NCBI GenBank assembly: GCA_027306655.1
Contig: DAHUZL010000056.1
Coordinates: forward strand, 1-35,338
DNA length: 35,338 bases
Direction: 5' to 3'
Origin: Candidatus Dormiibacterota bacterium
GTDB lineage: Bacteria; Chloroflexota; Dormibacteria; Aeolococcales; Bog-877
A model generated the notes under the pieces. It searched no databases, was not told where the DNA came from, and saw only the letters and a list, made by a program, of their open reading frames with translations. A program made the translations under genes and the position numbers. This document shows positions 14,813 through 22,881 of the stretch, piece by piece. The first letter of the stretch is position 1. Each line of letters starts with the position of its first letter.

Positions 14813-16085
14813 CCTGGACCATCCCGCGGCGGCGGTGTACCTCGACCACGCCGCCACCACCCCGGTGCGTGCCGAGGTGCGCCGGGTGATGGACCTGGCC
14901 CAGGACCGCGGCTACGGCAACCCCTCCAGCGTGCACGCGGCCGGCCGCGCGGCGCGGGCGATGCTCGACGAGGCTCGCGACCGGCTCGCCGCCGTCCTCC
15001 ACGCCGATCCCGCGGGCGTGGTCTTCACCGCCGGCGGCAGCGAGGCGGACAACCTCGCCCTCCGAGGGGTCGCCGATGCGCTCGGAGCGCCGGGGCACAT
15101 CGTCGTCAGCGCGGTGGAGCACGAGGCGGTCCTCCGCACCGCGGACCGCCTGGAGCGCGGCGGCTGGTCGGTGACGGTGGTGGGGGTCGACCGCTGCGCC
15201 CGCGTCGACCCCGAGCGGCTGCGGGCGGCGCTCCGCTCCGATACCCGGCTGGTGTCGATCATGGCCGCCAACAACGAGGTCGGCACCGTCCAGCCCCTCC
15301 TCGAGCTGGTGCCGATCGTGCGCGCCCACAGCCGCGCCCTCGTCCACAGCGACGCGGTCCAGGCGCTGGGCCGCGTCCCCCTCGACGTCGCCGCCCTCGA
15401 CCTCGACCTCTGCTCCGTGTCGGCCCACAAGTGCTATGGGCCCAAGGGCGTGGGCGCGCTCTGGGCCCGCCCCGGCATCCCGCTCGCCCCGCAGCTCACC
15501 GGAGGGCTCCAGGAGCGCGGCCATCGGGCGGGGACGGAGAACGTCCCCGGGATCGCGGGCTTCGGCCTGGCGGCCTCGCTCGCAGAGGCCGAGCGACCCA
15601 CCGAGGCCCCTCGGCAGCGGGCGCTCGCCGACCGCCTTCGGGACCTGGTCCAGGCGGCCGTCCCCGACGTGGTGGTGACCGGCGCCCCCGGCGAGGCGCG
15701 TCTCTGCGGGTTCGCCAGCTTCGCCTTCCCCGGCGTCCCCGGCGACCTCCTCCTGATCCGTCTCGACCGGGCCGGGATCATGGCCTCCGCCGGGTCCGCC
15801 TGCACGTCGGGGGCGGTCCACCCCTCCCACGTGCTGGCCGCGACGGGCCTGGCGCCGGAGGTCGCGGCCGGGGGGCTGCGCTGCACCACCGGCCGCGCCA
15901 CACGGGCGGCCGACGTCGAGAGGGCGGCCCTCGCCATCGCCGAGGCGGTGCGGGGGGTGCGAGGGGCGGGGATCGCGCGGGATGGACGTCAGGCCGGCGT
16001 CGGGGTGGTGTCGACCGCGGCCGTCCAGGCGGCCGGCGACCCCGGCGCGCTCCCCGTCCCCCCGCGAGCGGTGCTCCGCCCCTGA
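14802..16085 (+). CDS. Cysteine desulfurase, NifS/IscS type
   Basis: The 427-residue product is a class V aminotransferase-fold PLP enzyme. It shows VYLDHAATTP near residue 12, the PLP lysine K210 in SVSAHKCYGPKGVG and the active cysteine C334 in GSACTSGAVHPSHVL, a class I (IscS/NifS) S-A-C-T-S-G loop. It converts cysteine to alanine and carries persulfide sulfur for Fe-S clusters or tRNA thiolation. A poorly conserved extension of about 40 residues (GIARDGRQAGVGVV ...) follows the normal end. The GTG at 14802 overlaps the zinc-ribbon gene. A second, SufS-type desulfurase lies at 24574, so the two probably serve different acceptors; mnmA is not in the window. Confidence 0.93.
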   Translation: MSADLDHPAAAVYLDHAATTPVRAEVRRVMDLAQDRGYGNPSSVHAAGRAARAMLDEARDRLAAVLHADPAGVVFTAGGSEADNLALRGVADALGAPGHIVVSAVEHEAVLRTADRLERGGWSVTVVGVDRCARVDPERLRAALRSDTRLVSIMAANNEVGTVQPLLELVPIVRAHSRALVHSDAVQALGRVPLDVAALDLDLCSVSAHKCYGPKGVGALWARPGIPLAPQLTGGLQERGHRAGTENVPGIAGFGLAASLAEAERPTEAPRQRALADRLRDLVQAAVPDVVVTGAPGEARLCGFASFAFPGVPGDLLLIRLDRAGIMASAGSACTSGAVHPSHVLAATGLAPEVAAGGLRCTTGRATRAADVERAALAIAEAVRGVRGAGIARDGRQAGVGVVSTAAVQAAGDPGALPVPPRAVLRP

Positions 16086-16120
16086 GCACCGCCGATCGCC
16101 AGCGTGCGGTGGGCCCTCTG

Positions 16121-16126
16121 TACACT
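16121..16126 (+). promoter_or_regulatory. -10 element for leaderless start at 16133
   Basis: TACACT, six bases (CCGCGG), then GTG. Its presence argues that the short reading frame downstream is a real gene in spite of its frame problem. Confidence 0.55.
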
Positions 16127-16132
16127 CCGCGG

Positions 16133-16561
16133 GTGCGGCGGGCACGCGGGGGCCGGGCCGCTCGGATCGGCGGGGCCGTGCTGATCCTGGGGCTGGTACC
16201 TCCCGACCCTGGCCGCGGCCCCGCTCGCGGGCCCGGCCCGGGGGAGCGCCGCCGGGCCCCGCTCGCGCACCGCCCGCCCGGTGGCGTGGGCGGCCCTCCA
16301 GACCGTGGGGGACGCGTTCCAGCGCGGGTACAACGTGATGAGCGGCAGCGACGGCACGGCCTCTACGGAGGCCGCGTCACGGTCCAGGGCCCGTACTACG
16401 CGTACGCGCCGCTGGTCCTCGACTTCCAGGGGAACCGGTTCGTCCGCGATCTCGACGTCAGCGGGTCGGTCAGCTGGAATCGCATCCAGGACCGGGTCGC
16501 CGGTCGCCTCCTGGTGGCGGGAGCGAAGGGCCTGCGCGGGCAGCTCGTGATCCCCCACTGA
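16133..16561 (+). pseudogene. Small exported protein with two apparent compensating frame shifts
   Basis: One open frame of 142 codons runs from a leaderless GTG to 16561. Its middle (about 16190-16358) is Gly/Arg/Pro-rich and looks read in the wrong frame. The neighbouring frame across that stretch reads WYLPTLAAAPLAGPARG and then WAALQTVGDAFQRGYNVMSGSDG, with third positions nearly all G or C. The first 20 residues (arginine-rich then IGGAVLILG) and the last 65 (GRVTVQGPYYAYAPLVLDFQGNRF ... RLLVAGAKGLRGQLVIPH) look right in the original frame. A signal peptide followed by a small beta-rich domain would result if the frame shifted forward near 16190 and back near 16358. This may be two true indels or two read errors. 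Family unknown. Confidence 0.5.
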
Positions 16562-16604
16562 CCGGGGCCGGCACGGCCGGGGCGCGGCCACGGGCTCTGC
16601 CGCC

Positions 16605-19013
16605 TCAGCGCGTCCCCGCCGGCCCAGGGGGGGGGGCCGTCGCCACGGCGGGCGCGGACGCGGAGATGGGGAGGACCGCGCGGAAGACCGATCCGAATCC
16701 CTCCGCCCCGGCGTGCACCGACACCGCGCCCCCCATGGCGGCCACCAGCCCTCGCACGACGGTGAGGCCGATCCCGGTGCCGGGGCCGTTCACCGACCCC
16801 GCCGGCGGCGCCGGCCCGCGCCGGAACCGCTCGAAGATCGCGCCCCGCTCCGCCTCCGGGATCCCCGTCCCCCGGTCCTCGACCTCGAACACGGCGGTGT
16901 CGCCCGCACGCCACGCCCGCACCGAGATCGGCGCGCCGTCGGGGGAGAACTTGACGGCGTTGCCGACCAGCTGGGCCAGCACCTGGCGGAGGCGGTCGGG
17001 ATCGGTGGGGATGAGCGCGCAGGTGTCCTCCACCGTCACCGACACCGGGTGGCGATCCCTCGCGTGCACCGCCTGGACCGCCTCGTCGAGGATCGGACGC
17101 ACCCGCGCCGGGGCGAGCCGAATCTCGGTGGAGTCGTCCTCGATCCGGGAGAGGGCGAGGAGGTCCTCCACCAGGAGGTGGAGCCGGGTCGCCTCGTCGT
17201 CGATGATGCGCAGCAGCTGCACTTCCTCGGCCTCGGGGATCGTGCCCGACCGGAGCAGGGTGGCCGCCCCGCAGATGCTGGTGAGCGGGGTGCGCAGCTC
17301 GTGCGAGACCGTCGAAACGAAGTCGTCCTTCATTCGATCCAGCTCGCGCTGCTGGGTGACGTCGCGGAAGACGGCGACGGTGCCCCCGAGGTCGCCCGGG
17401 AGCCGGTGCGCCTCCATGGCGAGGAGGTGGTCGGCGTGCTGCCCCACCAGGCCGACCCCGTGGTCCGCCGTCTCGCCGTCATCGGGGGGCCCCCCGGCGG
17501 CGGCGCGGGCGGCGGCCACCGCCGGCAGATCCGCCGCCGCCAGCGGGCGGTCGCGCTCGTCGCGCCAGTCGAGCGTCGCCAGGTAGGTGGCGAGATCGAG
17601 CCCGGGACGGCACCCCGGCAGCAGCACGGTGCCACGGGCGTTGATGCTGGTCACCCGTCCGCGCGCGTCGCACACCACCACCGCCTCGTCGAGGGCGGCC
17701 AGGGTGCCCCGCAGCTCGCCGAGCAGGCAGGCCTGCTGGGTCGCCAGCGCGGCGAAGGCGGCGAGCGCCCTCAGGGTCTCCTGCGCCTCGCGGCCGAGCT
17801 CGGGCCGGCCGCCGTGGACCACCAGCAGGGCGGCGTCGGCGTGCCCGACCACGTGGAAGGGCAGGATGGTGACCGAGTCGGCGCCCGAGGCGGACGCCCC
17901 GACCGCCTCCACCGTCGCCGGCTCGCCCCCGACGATGGCATGGGGCGCCGCCCGCATGGCGGCCTCGAGCAGCGGCACGGTCCGGGTGGGGGCGTCGGCG
18001 ACCACCGCCCGCAGGCGGGTCGTCCGCTCCGCCTCCCCCTGCCAGGCGATCCCGGCCGCATCCGACTCGGTCAGGTCGCGGGCGGCGGTGGCGACCTCGT
18101 GGAGGAGCCGGTCCAGGTCGCCGGCCGTTCGGAGCGCCGTGGTGATGCGGCGGATCCGCTCGGTCGCCTGGCGGCGCCGCTCGCCCTCGGCGCGGGACAG
18201 GAACACCAGCCCGAGCAGCAGCACCTCCAGCGAGACCGGGACGGCCGCCCAGCCCGCGTACCAGGTGGGGGTCCGGGGGGTGGCGAAGAGGAGACCGGCG
18301 GGCGCCGCGATCAGGATCACGCACACCGTCTGCACCCACGGGGCGAGGGGGTCGGCCGGGTGGCGCCAGCGCAGGCGGGTCCAGGTGAGGAGGGGAAACT
18401 CCATCGCCACCAGCGGGACCACCTCCAGCACCCGGCCGGCCAGGGTCGGCCGGTCGAAGGACCCGAGGTTGGGCAGCAGCGGCGTGAAGGCCAGGACCGC
18501 CGCCAGCAGCGCCAACCCGGTGATGACCGCGACCCCCCCGGCGGCGACCGGGGCGCGCCGCACCACGTCGGCGCGGCCGTGCCCGTCGGGGTCGGCGGGC
18601 GGGGTGGCCGCCACCGCCACCGCGAGGGTGGTGAGCGCGAGCAGCACCAGCCAGGCTCCCGCCGAGGCCGGCTCGGCGCCGATCCCGCGCGCCCCCAGGA
18701 TGCCGGGCGTCACCAGTGCCGCGGCGCCGAGGAGCACCGCGACCGTCAGCAGCGAGCCGCCCAGGAACTGGGCCCAGCCGCCGTCAGGGGAGCGTCCCCG
18801 CTCCAGACTCACCACGCCGGCCATCACCGCTCCCACCGTGGCCACGGCGATGCTGGTGGGGATCCACCACACCAGCCCGCGGGCGGCTCCGAGGGGGATC
18901 GCGGCCAGGACCGCGAACCCCGCGGCGACGCCGAGACCGGCGCCCAGGGCCGGCCCGGCGGCGCGCACGGCGCCGCGGACCAGGGGTTCGGGTCGGCGGG
19001 AGAGGGTGGACAT
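16605..19013 (-). CDS. Multi-pass sensor histidine kinase with GAF/PAS-like region
   Basis: The 802-residue product begins with about eight hydrophobic segments (AGPALGAGLGVAAGFAVLAAI to VSLEVLLLGLVFL, residues 20-270). A GAF-like domain follows (about 300-450) and a PAS-like domain (LDEAVVVCDARGRVTSINARG ... GTVAVFRDVTQQRELDRMK). Then come HisKA with phospho-His in FVSTVSHELRTPLTSI and HATPase with N box LVGNAVKFSPDG, G1 EDRGTGIPEAERG and G2 GPGTGIGLTVVRG. No response regulator is adjacent. ATG 19013 is chosen as start (MSTLSRRPEPLV); an ATG at 19079 would add 22 residues. The region just upstream is the right-end hairpin block of an IS607 element, so its promoter may have been altered. Confidence 0.9.
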   Translation of the reverse strand: MSTLSRRPEPLVRGAVRAAGPALGAGLGVAAGFAVLAAIPLGAARGLVWWIPTSIAVATVGAVMAGVVSLERGRSPDGGWAQFLGGSLLTVAVLLGAAALVTPGILGARGIGAEPASAGAWLVLLALTTLAVAVAATPPADPDGHGRADVVRRAPVAAGGVAVITGLALLAAVLAFTPLLPNLGSFDRPTLAGRVLEVVPLVAMEFPLLTWTRLRWRHPADPLAPWVQTVCVILIAAPAGLLFATPRTPTWYAGWAAVPVSLEVLLLGLVFLSRAEGERRRQATERIRRITTALRTAGDLDRLLHEVATAARDLTESDAAGIAWQGEAERTTRLRAVVADAPTRTVPLLEAAMRAAPHAIVGGEPATVEAVGASASGADSVTILPFHVVGHADAALLVVHGGRPELGREAQETLRALAAFAALATQQACLLGELRGTLAALDEAVVVCDARGRVTSINARGTVLLPGCRPGLDLATYLATLDWRDERDRPLAAADLPAVAAARAAAGGPPDDGETADHGVGLVGQHADHLLAMEAHRLPGDLGGTVAVFRDVTQQRELDRMKDDFVSTVSHELRTPLTSICGAATLLRSGTIPEAEEVQLLRIIDDEATRLHLLVEDLLALSRIEDDSTEIRLAPARVRPILDEAVQAVHARDRHPVSVTVEDTCALIPTDPDRLRQVLAQLVGNAVKFSPDGAPISVRAWRAGDTAVFEVEDRGTGIPEAERGAIFERFRRGPAPPAGSVNGPGTGIGLTVVRGLVAAMGGAVSVHAGAEGFGSVFRAVLPISASAPAVATAPPPGPAGTR

Positions 19014-19097
19014 GGCGGGGGAGGGCGGCCCGCCGCGAGCGGCCAGGTTCGCCCAACCGTTCCTCAAGCCGCGACCCATGCGACGGCGGCGTGCGGG

Positions 19098-19172
19098 CCA
19101 CCGGTCAAGCCGGTGGGCTCCGGGGCGACCCCGGTTCCCACGTCGCCGCGGTCTGCCGGGCTCACCCCCGGC
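19098..19172 (-). ncRNA. omegaRNA-like three-hairpin scaffold / right end of IS607 element
   Basis: Read on the minus strand after the tnpA stop, three stems occur in order: GCCGGG with CCCGGC (19172-19155), CCGGGG with CCCCGG (19134-19120), and CCACCGG with CCGGTGG around a five-base loop (19116-19098). The same order and spacing recur at 26058-25986 beside a tnpB remnant. The two inner hairpins match at 37 of 41 bases, and the first stem differs completely in sequence while keeping pairing. That pattern fits the structured guide-RNA scaffold that TnpB elements encode at their right end. No tnpB is present here. RNA production is inferred. Confidence 0.5.
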
Positions 19173-19199
19173 CCCTCGTCGTGACGTGGCGGACCTGGG

Positions 19200-19781
19200 T
19201 CATCGCGCCGCCTCGACCGGCTGCGCGGCGCAGCGCAGGGCCCGGGCCGCTCGCGTGCGCGCCGACCGCCGACCGTAGAGCCGGGCGCACAGGCTGGTCA
19301 TCACCTCGGTCATGTCGCGGACCAGATCATCCGCTCCCTCGGCGGCGTCAACCACGATGAGCCTCCGCCCGGCGCCGAGCAGCGCGGCCTCGATGTATTC
19401 CGAGCCCAGGCGCGCGAGCCGGTCGCGGTGCTCGACCACGATCGTGGTGACGGTCGCATCGGCGAGCAGGCGCCGGAGCTTCGGACGGGCGCCGGTGATG
19501 CCCGAGCCCACCTCGCTGACGGCCTGCGTCACGGGCAGCTGCTGGGCGGTCGCCCAGGTGACCAGCCGGCCCAGCTGTCGGTCGAGGTCGGCCCGCTGGT
19601 CGTGGGAGGAGACACGCGCGTACAGCACCACCCGCTCGGCCTCGCCCGTCAGGGCTTCCTCGACCAGGATGGTCCCGGACGGGAGCTGGCGAGCGGGGAC
19701 CGGGAGGGTGCCGGCCCGGAACCACCGCATGGCGGTCCGGGGGTGGATGTGCTGGGTCCGCGCCCACTGGCTCAGCTTCAC
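19200..19781 (-). CDS. tnpA: IS607-family serine recombinase TnpA
   Basis: The 193-residue product has an N-terminal MerR-like helix-turn-helix (MKLSQWARTQHIHPRTAMRWFRAGTLPVPA) that binds element ends. A small serine-recombinase catalytic domain follows with S58 in VVLYARVSSHDQRADLDRQ and later VVEHRDRLARLGSEYIEAAL. IS607 TnpA excises and inserts elements through a 5'-phosphoserine link with little site preference. All family motifs are intact. The GTG is leaderless (TAGGCT six bases before). tnpB, normally the next gene, is missing; the stop is followed about 30 bases later by the right-end hairpin block. The copy at 34543 is clearly related but frameshifted. Confidence 0.93.
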   Translation of the reverse strand: MKLSQWARTQHIHPRTAMRWFRAGTLPVPARQLPSGTILVEEALTGEAERVVLYARVSSHDQRADLDRQLGRLVTWATAQQLPVTQAVSEVGSGITGARPKLRRLLADATVTTIVVEHRDRLARLGSEYIEAALLGAGRRLIVVDAAEGADDLVRDMTEVMTSLCARLYGRRSARTRAARALRCAAQPVEAAR

Positions 19782-19787
19782 CCGTCC

Positions 19788-19793
19788 AGCCTA
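19788..19793 (-). promoter_or_regulatory. -10 element for leaderless tnpA
   Basis: Minus-strand TAGGCT, six bases (GGACGG), then GTG at 19781. The element thus carries a host-like leaderless promoter. Confidence 0.55.
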
Positions 19794-19910
19794 TCACGTC
19801 CAACAACCGTTTGCGCCAACTTGTCACCATCTCTTTGAGCAGCTCCCTAACCCTACCGCCGATTCGCCCGGGGCGGGCCCTCCTTCGTGCGCCGGGAGGT
19901 CGGCGCGCCC

Positions 19911-19916
19911 TAAAAT
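19911..19916 (+). promoter_or_regulatory. -10 element for the suf cluster, leaderless start at 19923
   Basis: TAAAAT, six bases (GACACC), then GTG of the Rrf2 regulator. A GGCGCGCC palindrome at 19902-19909 sits directly upstream and could be part of an operator. Confidence 0.6.
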
Positions 19917-19922
19917 GACACC

Positions 19923-20483
19923 GTGGCACTCGGATTTGTTCCGCCCCAGTCGCTGGCCATGCGGATCTCGACCCGCGCCCACTACGGGCTGCGGATGATG
20001 ACCGAGCTGGCCAAGCACCGCGGCTCCGGGCCGCTCAGCCTCAGCGCCATCGCCCGCACCGAGCACCTCCCGCTCGCCTACCTCGAGCAGCTGGTGGCCC
20101 CGCTGCGGCGGGGAGGGCTGGTGGAGGGGACCCGGGGGCTGCACGGGGGCTACCGGCTGACCCGCGCCCCGGGGGCGGTGACCGTCCTCGAGGTGGTCGA
20201 GCTGCTCGAGGGCCGGGTGGTGCCGGTGGAGTGCCTCGCCGAGGGGTACCGTCCCGGCGCCTGCGTGCGCGAACCGGCCTGTCTCTCCCGGGGCCTCTGG
20301 GGGCGGCTCCAGGCGGCGGTGACCGGCGTCCTGGGTGGGACCACCCTGGCCGACTTGGTCGCCGAGGCCCCCGTCCCGCCGCTGGCGGTGCCCCGGGTCA
20401 TTCCGGTGCCGGTCGCCCCCATCGAGGCCCTCGCCGCGCACGCGCCGCACGCCCCGGAGGTCGCGGCATGGCCGGCGCGGTGA
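19923..20483 (+). CDS. Rrf2-family transcriptional regulator of the suf cluster
   Basis: The 186-residue product has an Rrf2 winged helix starting MRISTRAHYGLRMMTELA at residue 13, with a recognition region LPLAYLEQLVAPLRRGGLVEGTRGLHGGYRLTR. Three cysteines follow at 104, 114 and 120, spaced C-x9-C-x5-C; IscR uses C-x5-C-x5-C for its 2Fe-2S cluster, so the first gap is longer here. Such proteins sense cluster status and repress Fe-S assembly genes. It begins the suf cluster and overlaps sufC by 16 bases, so autoregulation of the operon is likely. The leaderless GTG adds 12 residues before the usual start; an internal ATG at 19959 would give the standard length. Confidence 0.9.
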   Translation: MALGFVPPQSLAMRISTRAHYGLRMMTELAKHRGSGPLSLSAIARTEHLPLAYLEQLVAPLRRGGLVEGTRGLHGGYRLTRAPGAVTVLEVVELLEGRVVPVECLAEGYRPGACVREPACLSRGLWGRLQAAVTGVLGGTTLADLVAEAPVPPLAVPRVIPVPVAPIEALAAHAPHAPEVAAWPAR

Positions 20484-21325
20484 CGGCGGTCGCGACCGAG
20501 CGGCTCGAGATCGAGGGCCTCGCCGTCGAGATCGATGGCAAGCGGATCCTGGACGGCGTCGACCTGGTGGTGCCCCGGGGCGAGGTCCACGCCCTCATGG
20601 GGCCGAACGGATCGGGCAAGTCGACGCTCGCCTATACCGTCCTCGGCCACCCCCGCTACACCGTGACCGGGGGCGACTGCCGGTGGCGGGGCGAGAGCCT
20701 GCTCGGCCTCACCCCCGACGAGCGCGCCCGCCGCGGGCTCTTCCTCTCGCTCCAGTACCCCACCGCGATCCCGGGGGTCTCGGTGGTGAACTTCCTGCGC
20801 GCGGCGCTGAAGGCGCAGGGAAAGACCCTGACCGCCCGGGAGCTGCTCGGCCGCCTCCGGGGCGAGATCGGCGCCCTCAAGATGGACGACGCCTTCCTCT
20901 CCCGCTACATCAACGACGGCTTCTCCGGAGGTGAGAAGAAGCGGATGGAGATCGTCCAGCTGGCGGTCCTCCGCCCCGCCCTGGCGATCCTGGACGAGAC
21001 CGACAGCGGCCTCGACGTCGATGCCCTGCGCACCGTGGCCGAGGGGGTGAACCGGGTCCGCGGCGAGGACATGGGCATCCTGATCATCACCCACTACCAG
21101 CGCATCCTCGACTACGTCACCCCCGACCGGGTCCACGTCATGGCGGCCGGCCGGGTGATCGCCTCGGGCGGGCGCGAGCTGGTGGACCGGATCGAGCGCG
21201 AGGGCTACGACTCCCTGCTGCGGGCGGCCGGGATCGAGCCGACCGGGGTGGAGGGCACCCCCCTCGAGCCCGGCGTCGAGCCGCCCCCGCTCCCCGGGGA
21301 TGCGGGCGAGTCTCCGGGAGCGTAA
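20468..21325 (+). CDS. sufC: Fe-S cluster assembly ATPase SufC
   Basis: The 285-residue product is a soluble ABC ATPase with Walker [10 protein letters not shown] (45-53), the SufC signature FSGGEKKR (152-159), Walker [12 protein letters not shown] (catalytic E177) and the switch His in [12 protein letters not shown]. SufC drives the conformational change of the SufB-SufC-SufD scaffold during cluster assembly. A 30-residue Pro/Glu-rich C-terminal tail extends past the usual end. ATG 20468 has GGAGGT about eight bases upstream and lies inside the end of the regulator gene. The stop codon TAA is part of a TAAAAT hexamer that may be a separate promoter for sufB. Confidence 0.97.
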   Translation: MAGAVTAVATERLEIEGLAVEIDGKRILDGVDLVVPRGEVHALMGPNGSGKSTLAYTVLGHPRYTVTGGDCRWRGESLLGLTPDERARRGLFLSLQYPTAIPGVSVVNFLRAALKAQGKTLTARELLGRLRGEIGALKMDDAFLSRYINDGFSGGEKKRMEIVQLAVLRPALAILDETDSGLDVDALRTVAEGVNRVRGEDMGILIITHYQRILDYVTPDRVHVMAAGRVIASGGRELVDRIEREGYDSLLRAAGIEPTGVEGTPLEPGVEPPPLPGDAGESPGA

Positions 21326-21328
21326 AAT
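21323..21328 (+). promoter_or_regulatory. Candidate internal -10 element before sufB
   Basis: TAAAAT, identical to the hexamer at 19911, overlapping the sufC stop. It would give sufB a leader of about 58 nt. Confidence 0.4.
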
Positions 21329-21355
21329 ACGACGTAGGCGGTCGGATTTCCAACG

Positions 21356-21370
21356 CCCCGCGTCGCGGGG
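21356..21370 (+). other. Hairpin in the sufC-sufB gap
   Basis: CCCCGC (21356-21361) pairs with GCGGGG (21365-21370) over a three-base loop, ending 22 bases before the sufB ATG. It could be an attenuator, an RNA-processing stop or part of the ribosome site region. Confidence 0.4.
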
Positions 21371-21392
21371 CTTCCAGCGAGGCACCAACCCC

Positions 21393-22793
21393 ATGGCTGT
21401 GGCTGCCAAGGACCTGACCAAGGACTACCAGTTCGGCTTCAACGATGGCGACGTCTTCGTCTTCAAGGCGGCCAAGGGGCTCTCGCCGCAGGTGGTGGCC
21501 GATATCTCCCGCCGCAAGGCGGAGCCGGCCTGGATGCTCGCCTACCGGCTCAAGGCGCTGGACCACTTCCTGCGCCGGCCGCTGCCGACGTGGGGTGCCG
21601 ACCTCTCCGGCCTCGACTTCGCCGACATCTACTACTACGTCCGCCCCGCGGAGGAGCAGGGGCGCACCTGGGACGAGGTCCCGGCGGCGATCAAGCAGAC
21701 CTTCGACCGGCTCGGGATCCCGGAGGCGGAGCGCAAGTACCTGGCCGGGGTCTCGGCCCAGTACGAGTCCGAGGTGGTCTACCACTCCATCAACAAGGAC
21801 CTGGAGAAGCAGGGCGTCATCTTCTGCGACTGCGACACCGGTCTGCGCGAGCACTCCGACATCTTCCGGCGGTACTTCGGCACCGTCGTGCCTGCCAACG
21901 ACAACAAATTCGCCGCCCTCAACAGCGCGGTCTGGTCGGGCGGCTCCTTCGTCTACGTGCCCAAGGGGGTCCGGGTGGAGGTCCCGCTGCAGGCCTACTT
22001 CCGCATCAACAGCGAGAGCATGGGGCAGTTCGAGCGCACCCTGATCATCGCCGAGGAGGGCAGCTTCGTCCACTACGTCGAGGGCTGCACCGCGCCCACC
22101 TACAGCAGCGACTCGCTCCACAGCGCGGTGGTGGAGATCATCGCCCAGCCCGGCGCGCACGTCCGCTACACCACCATCCAGAACTGGTCCACCAACGTCT
22201 ACAACCTGGTCACCAAGCGGGCGATCGCCAAGGCGGGGGCGACCGTGCAGTGGGTGGACGGCAACCTGGGCAGCAAGGTGACCGCCAAGTACCCCTCCAT
22301 CTACCTGATGGGCGAGGGCGCCCACGGCGAGATCCTCTCAGTGGCCTTCGCCGGCGACGGGCAGCACCAGGATGCCGGCGGCAAGTGCATCCACGTCGCC
22401 CCCAACACCACCAGCACCATCGTCAGCAAGTCGGTGAGCAAGGGCACCGGGCGCACCTCCTACCGCGGCCATCTCAAGGTCCATCCCAAGGCCACCGGGG
22501 TGCGCAGCAACGTCCGCTGCGATGCCCTCCTCCTCGACGAGCAGGCGCGCAGTGACACCTACCCCTACATGGACATCGAGGCCGACGACGTCGAGATCGG
22601 CCACGAGGCGACCGTGAGCAAGGTCGGCGACGAGCAGCTCTTCTACCTGGAGTCGCGGGGGATCCCCGAGGCGGAGGCCACCGCGATGGTGGTCAACGGC
22701 TTCATCGAGCCGTTCGTGAAGGAGCTGCCGATGGAGTACGCGGTCGAGCTCAACCGCCTCATCGTGCTGCAGATGGAGGGAAGCGTCGGCTGA
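21393..22793 (+). CDS. sufB: Fe-S cluster assembly scaffold protein SufB
   Basis: The 466-residue product is a full-length Suf[12 protein letters not shown] near the start, the beta-helix core and the C-terminal SufBD helices. Conserved stretches include [75 protein letters not shown] and [21 protein letters not shown]. SufB accepts persulfide sulfur and, with SufC and SufD, builds Fe-S clusters in the cytosol. ATG 21393 matches the family N-terminus. The 67-base gap from sufC holds a hexamer and a hairpin. Codon use is like the neighbours. Confidence 0.97.
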   Translation: MAVAAKDLTKDYQFGFNDGDVFVFKAAKGLSPQVVADISRRKAEPAWMLAYRLKALDHFLRRPLPTWGADLSGLDFADIYYYVRPAEEQGRTWDEVPAAIKQTFDRLGIPEAERKYLAGVSAQYESEVVYHSINKDLEKQGVIFCDCDTGLREHSDIFRRYFGTVVPANDNKFAALNSAVWSGGSFVYVPKGVRVEVPLQAYFRINSESMGQFERTLIIAEEGSFVHYVEGCTAPTYSSDSLHSAVVEIIAQPGAHVRYTTIQNWSTNVYNLVTKRAIAKAGATVQWVDGNLGSKVTAKYPSIYLMGEGAHGEILSVAFAGDGQHQDAGGKCIHVAPNTTSTIVSKSVSKGTGRTSYRGHLKVHPKATGVRSNVRCDALLLDEQARSDTYPYMDIEADDVEIGHEATVSKVGDEQLFYLESRGIPEAEATAMVVNGFIEPFVKELPMEYAVELNRLIVLQMEGSVG

Positions 22794-22881
22794 GGCCGGC
22801 GGCCGCGACCCCGGTCCGCCGCCGGGTCTCCGGCCGGGCCGCCGGGGGACCGCCCCCGCCCCGACGCCGACGGCTCTGACC

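Larger units (their letters stand above)
19090..19850 (-). mobile_element. IS607-family element lacking tnpB
   Basis: It comprises the intact tnpA and a retained right-end hairpin block, with about 1.2 kb of expected tnpB absent. The right end lies near 19090-19097, where similarity to the other copy stops. The left end is not defined; 19794-19850 is AT-richer than its surroundings. Mobilisation may still be possible through the intact recombinase. Confidence 0.65.

Noticed and set aside
16713-19184. Open frame of 823 codons on plus opposite the histidine kinase
   Set aside because: Shadow of the kinase gene; no recognisable domain.
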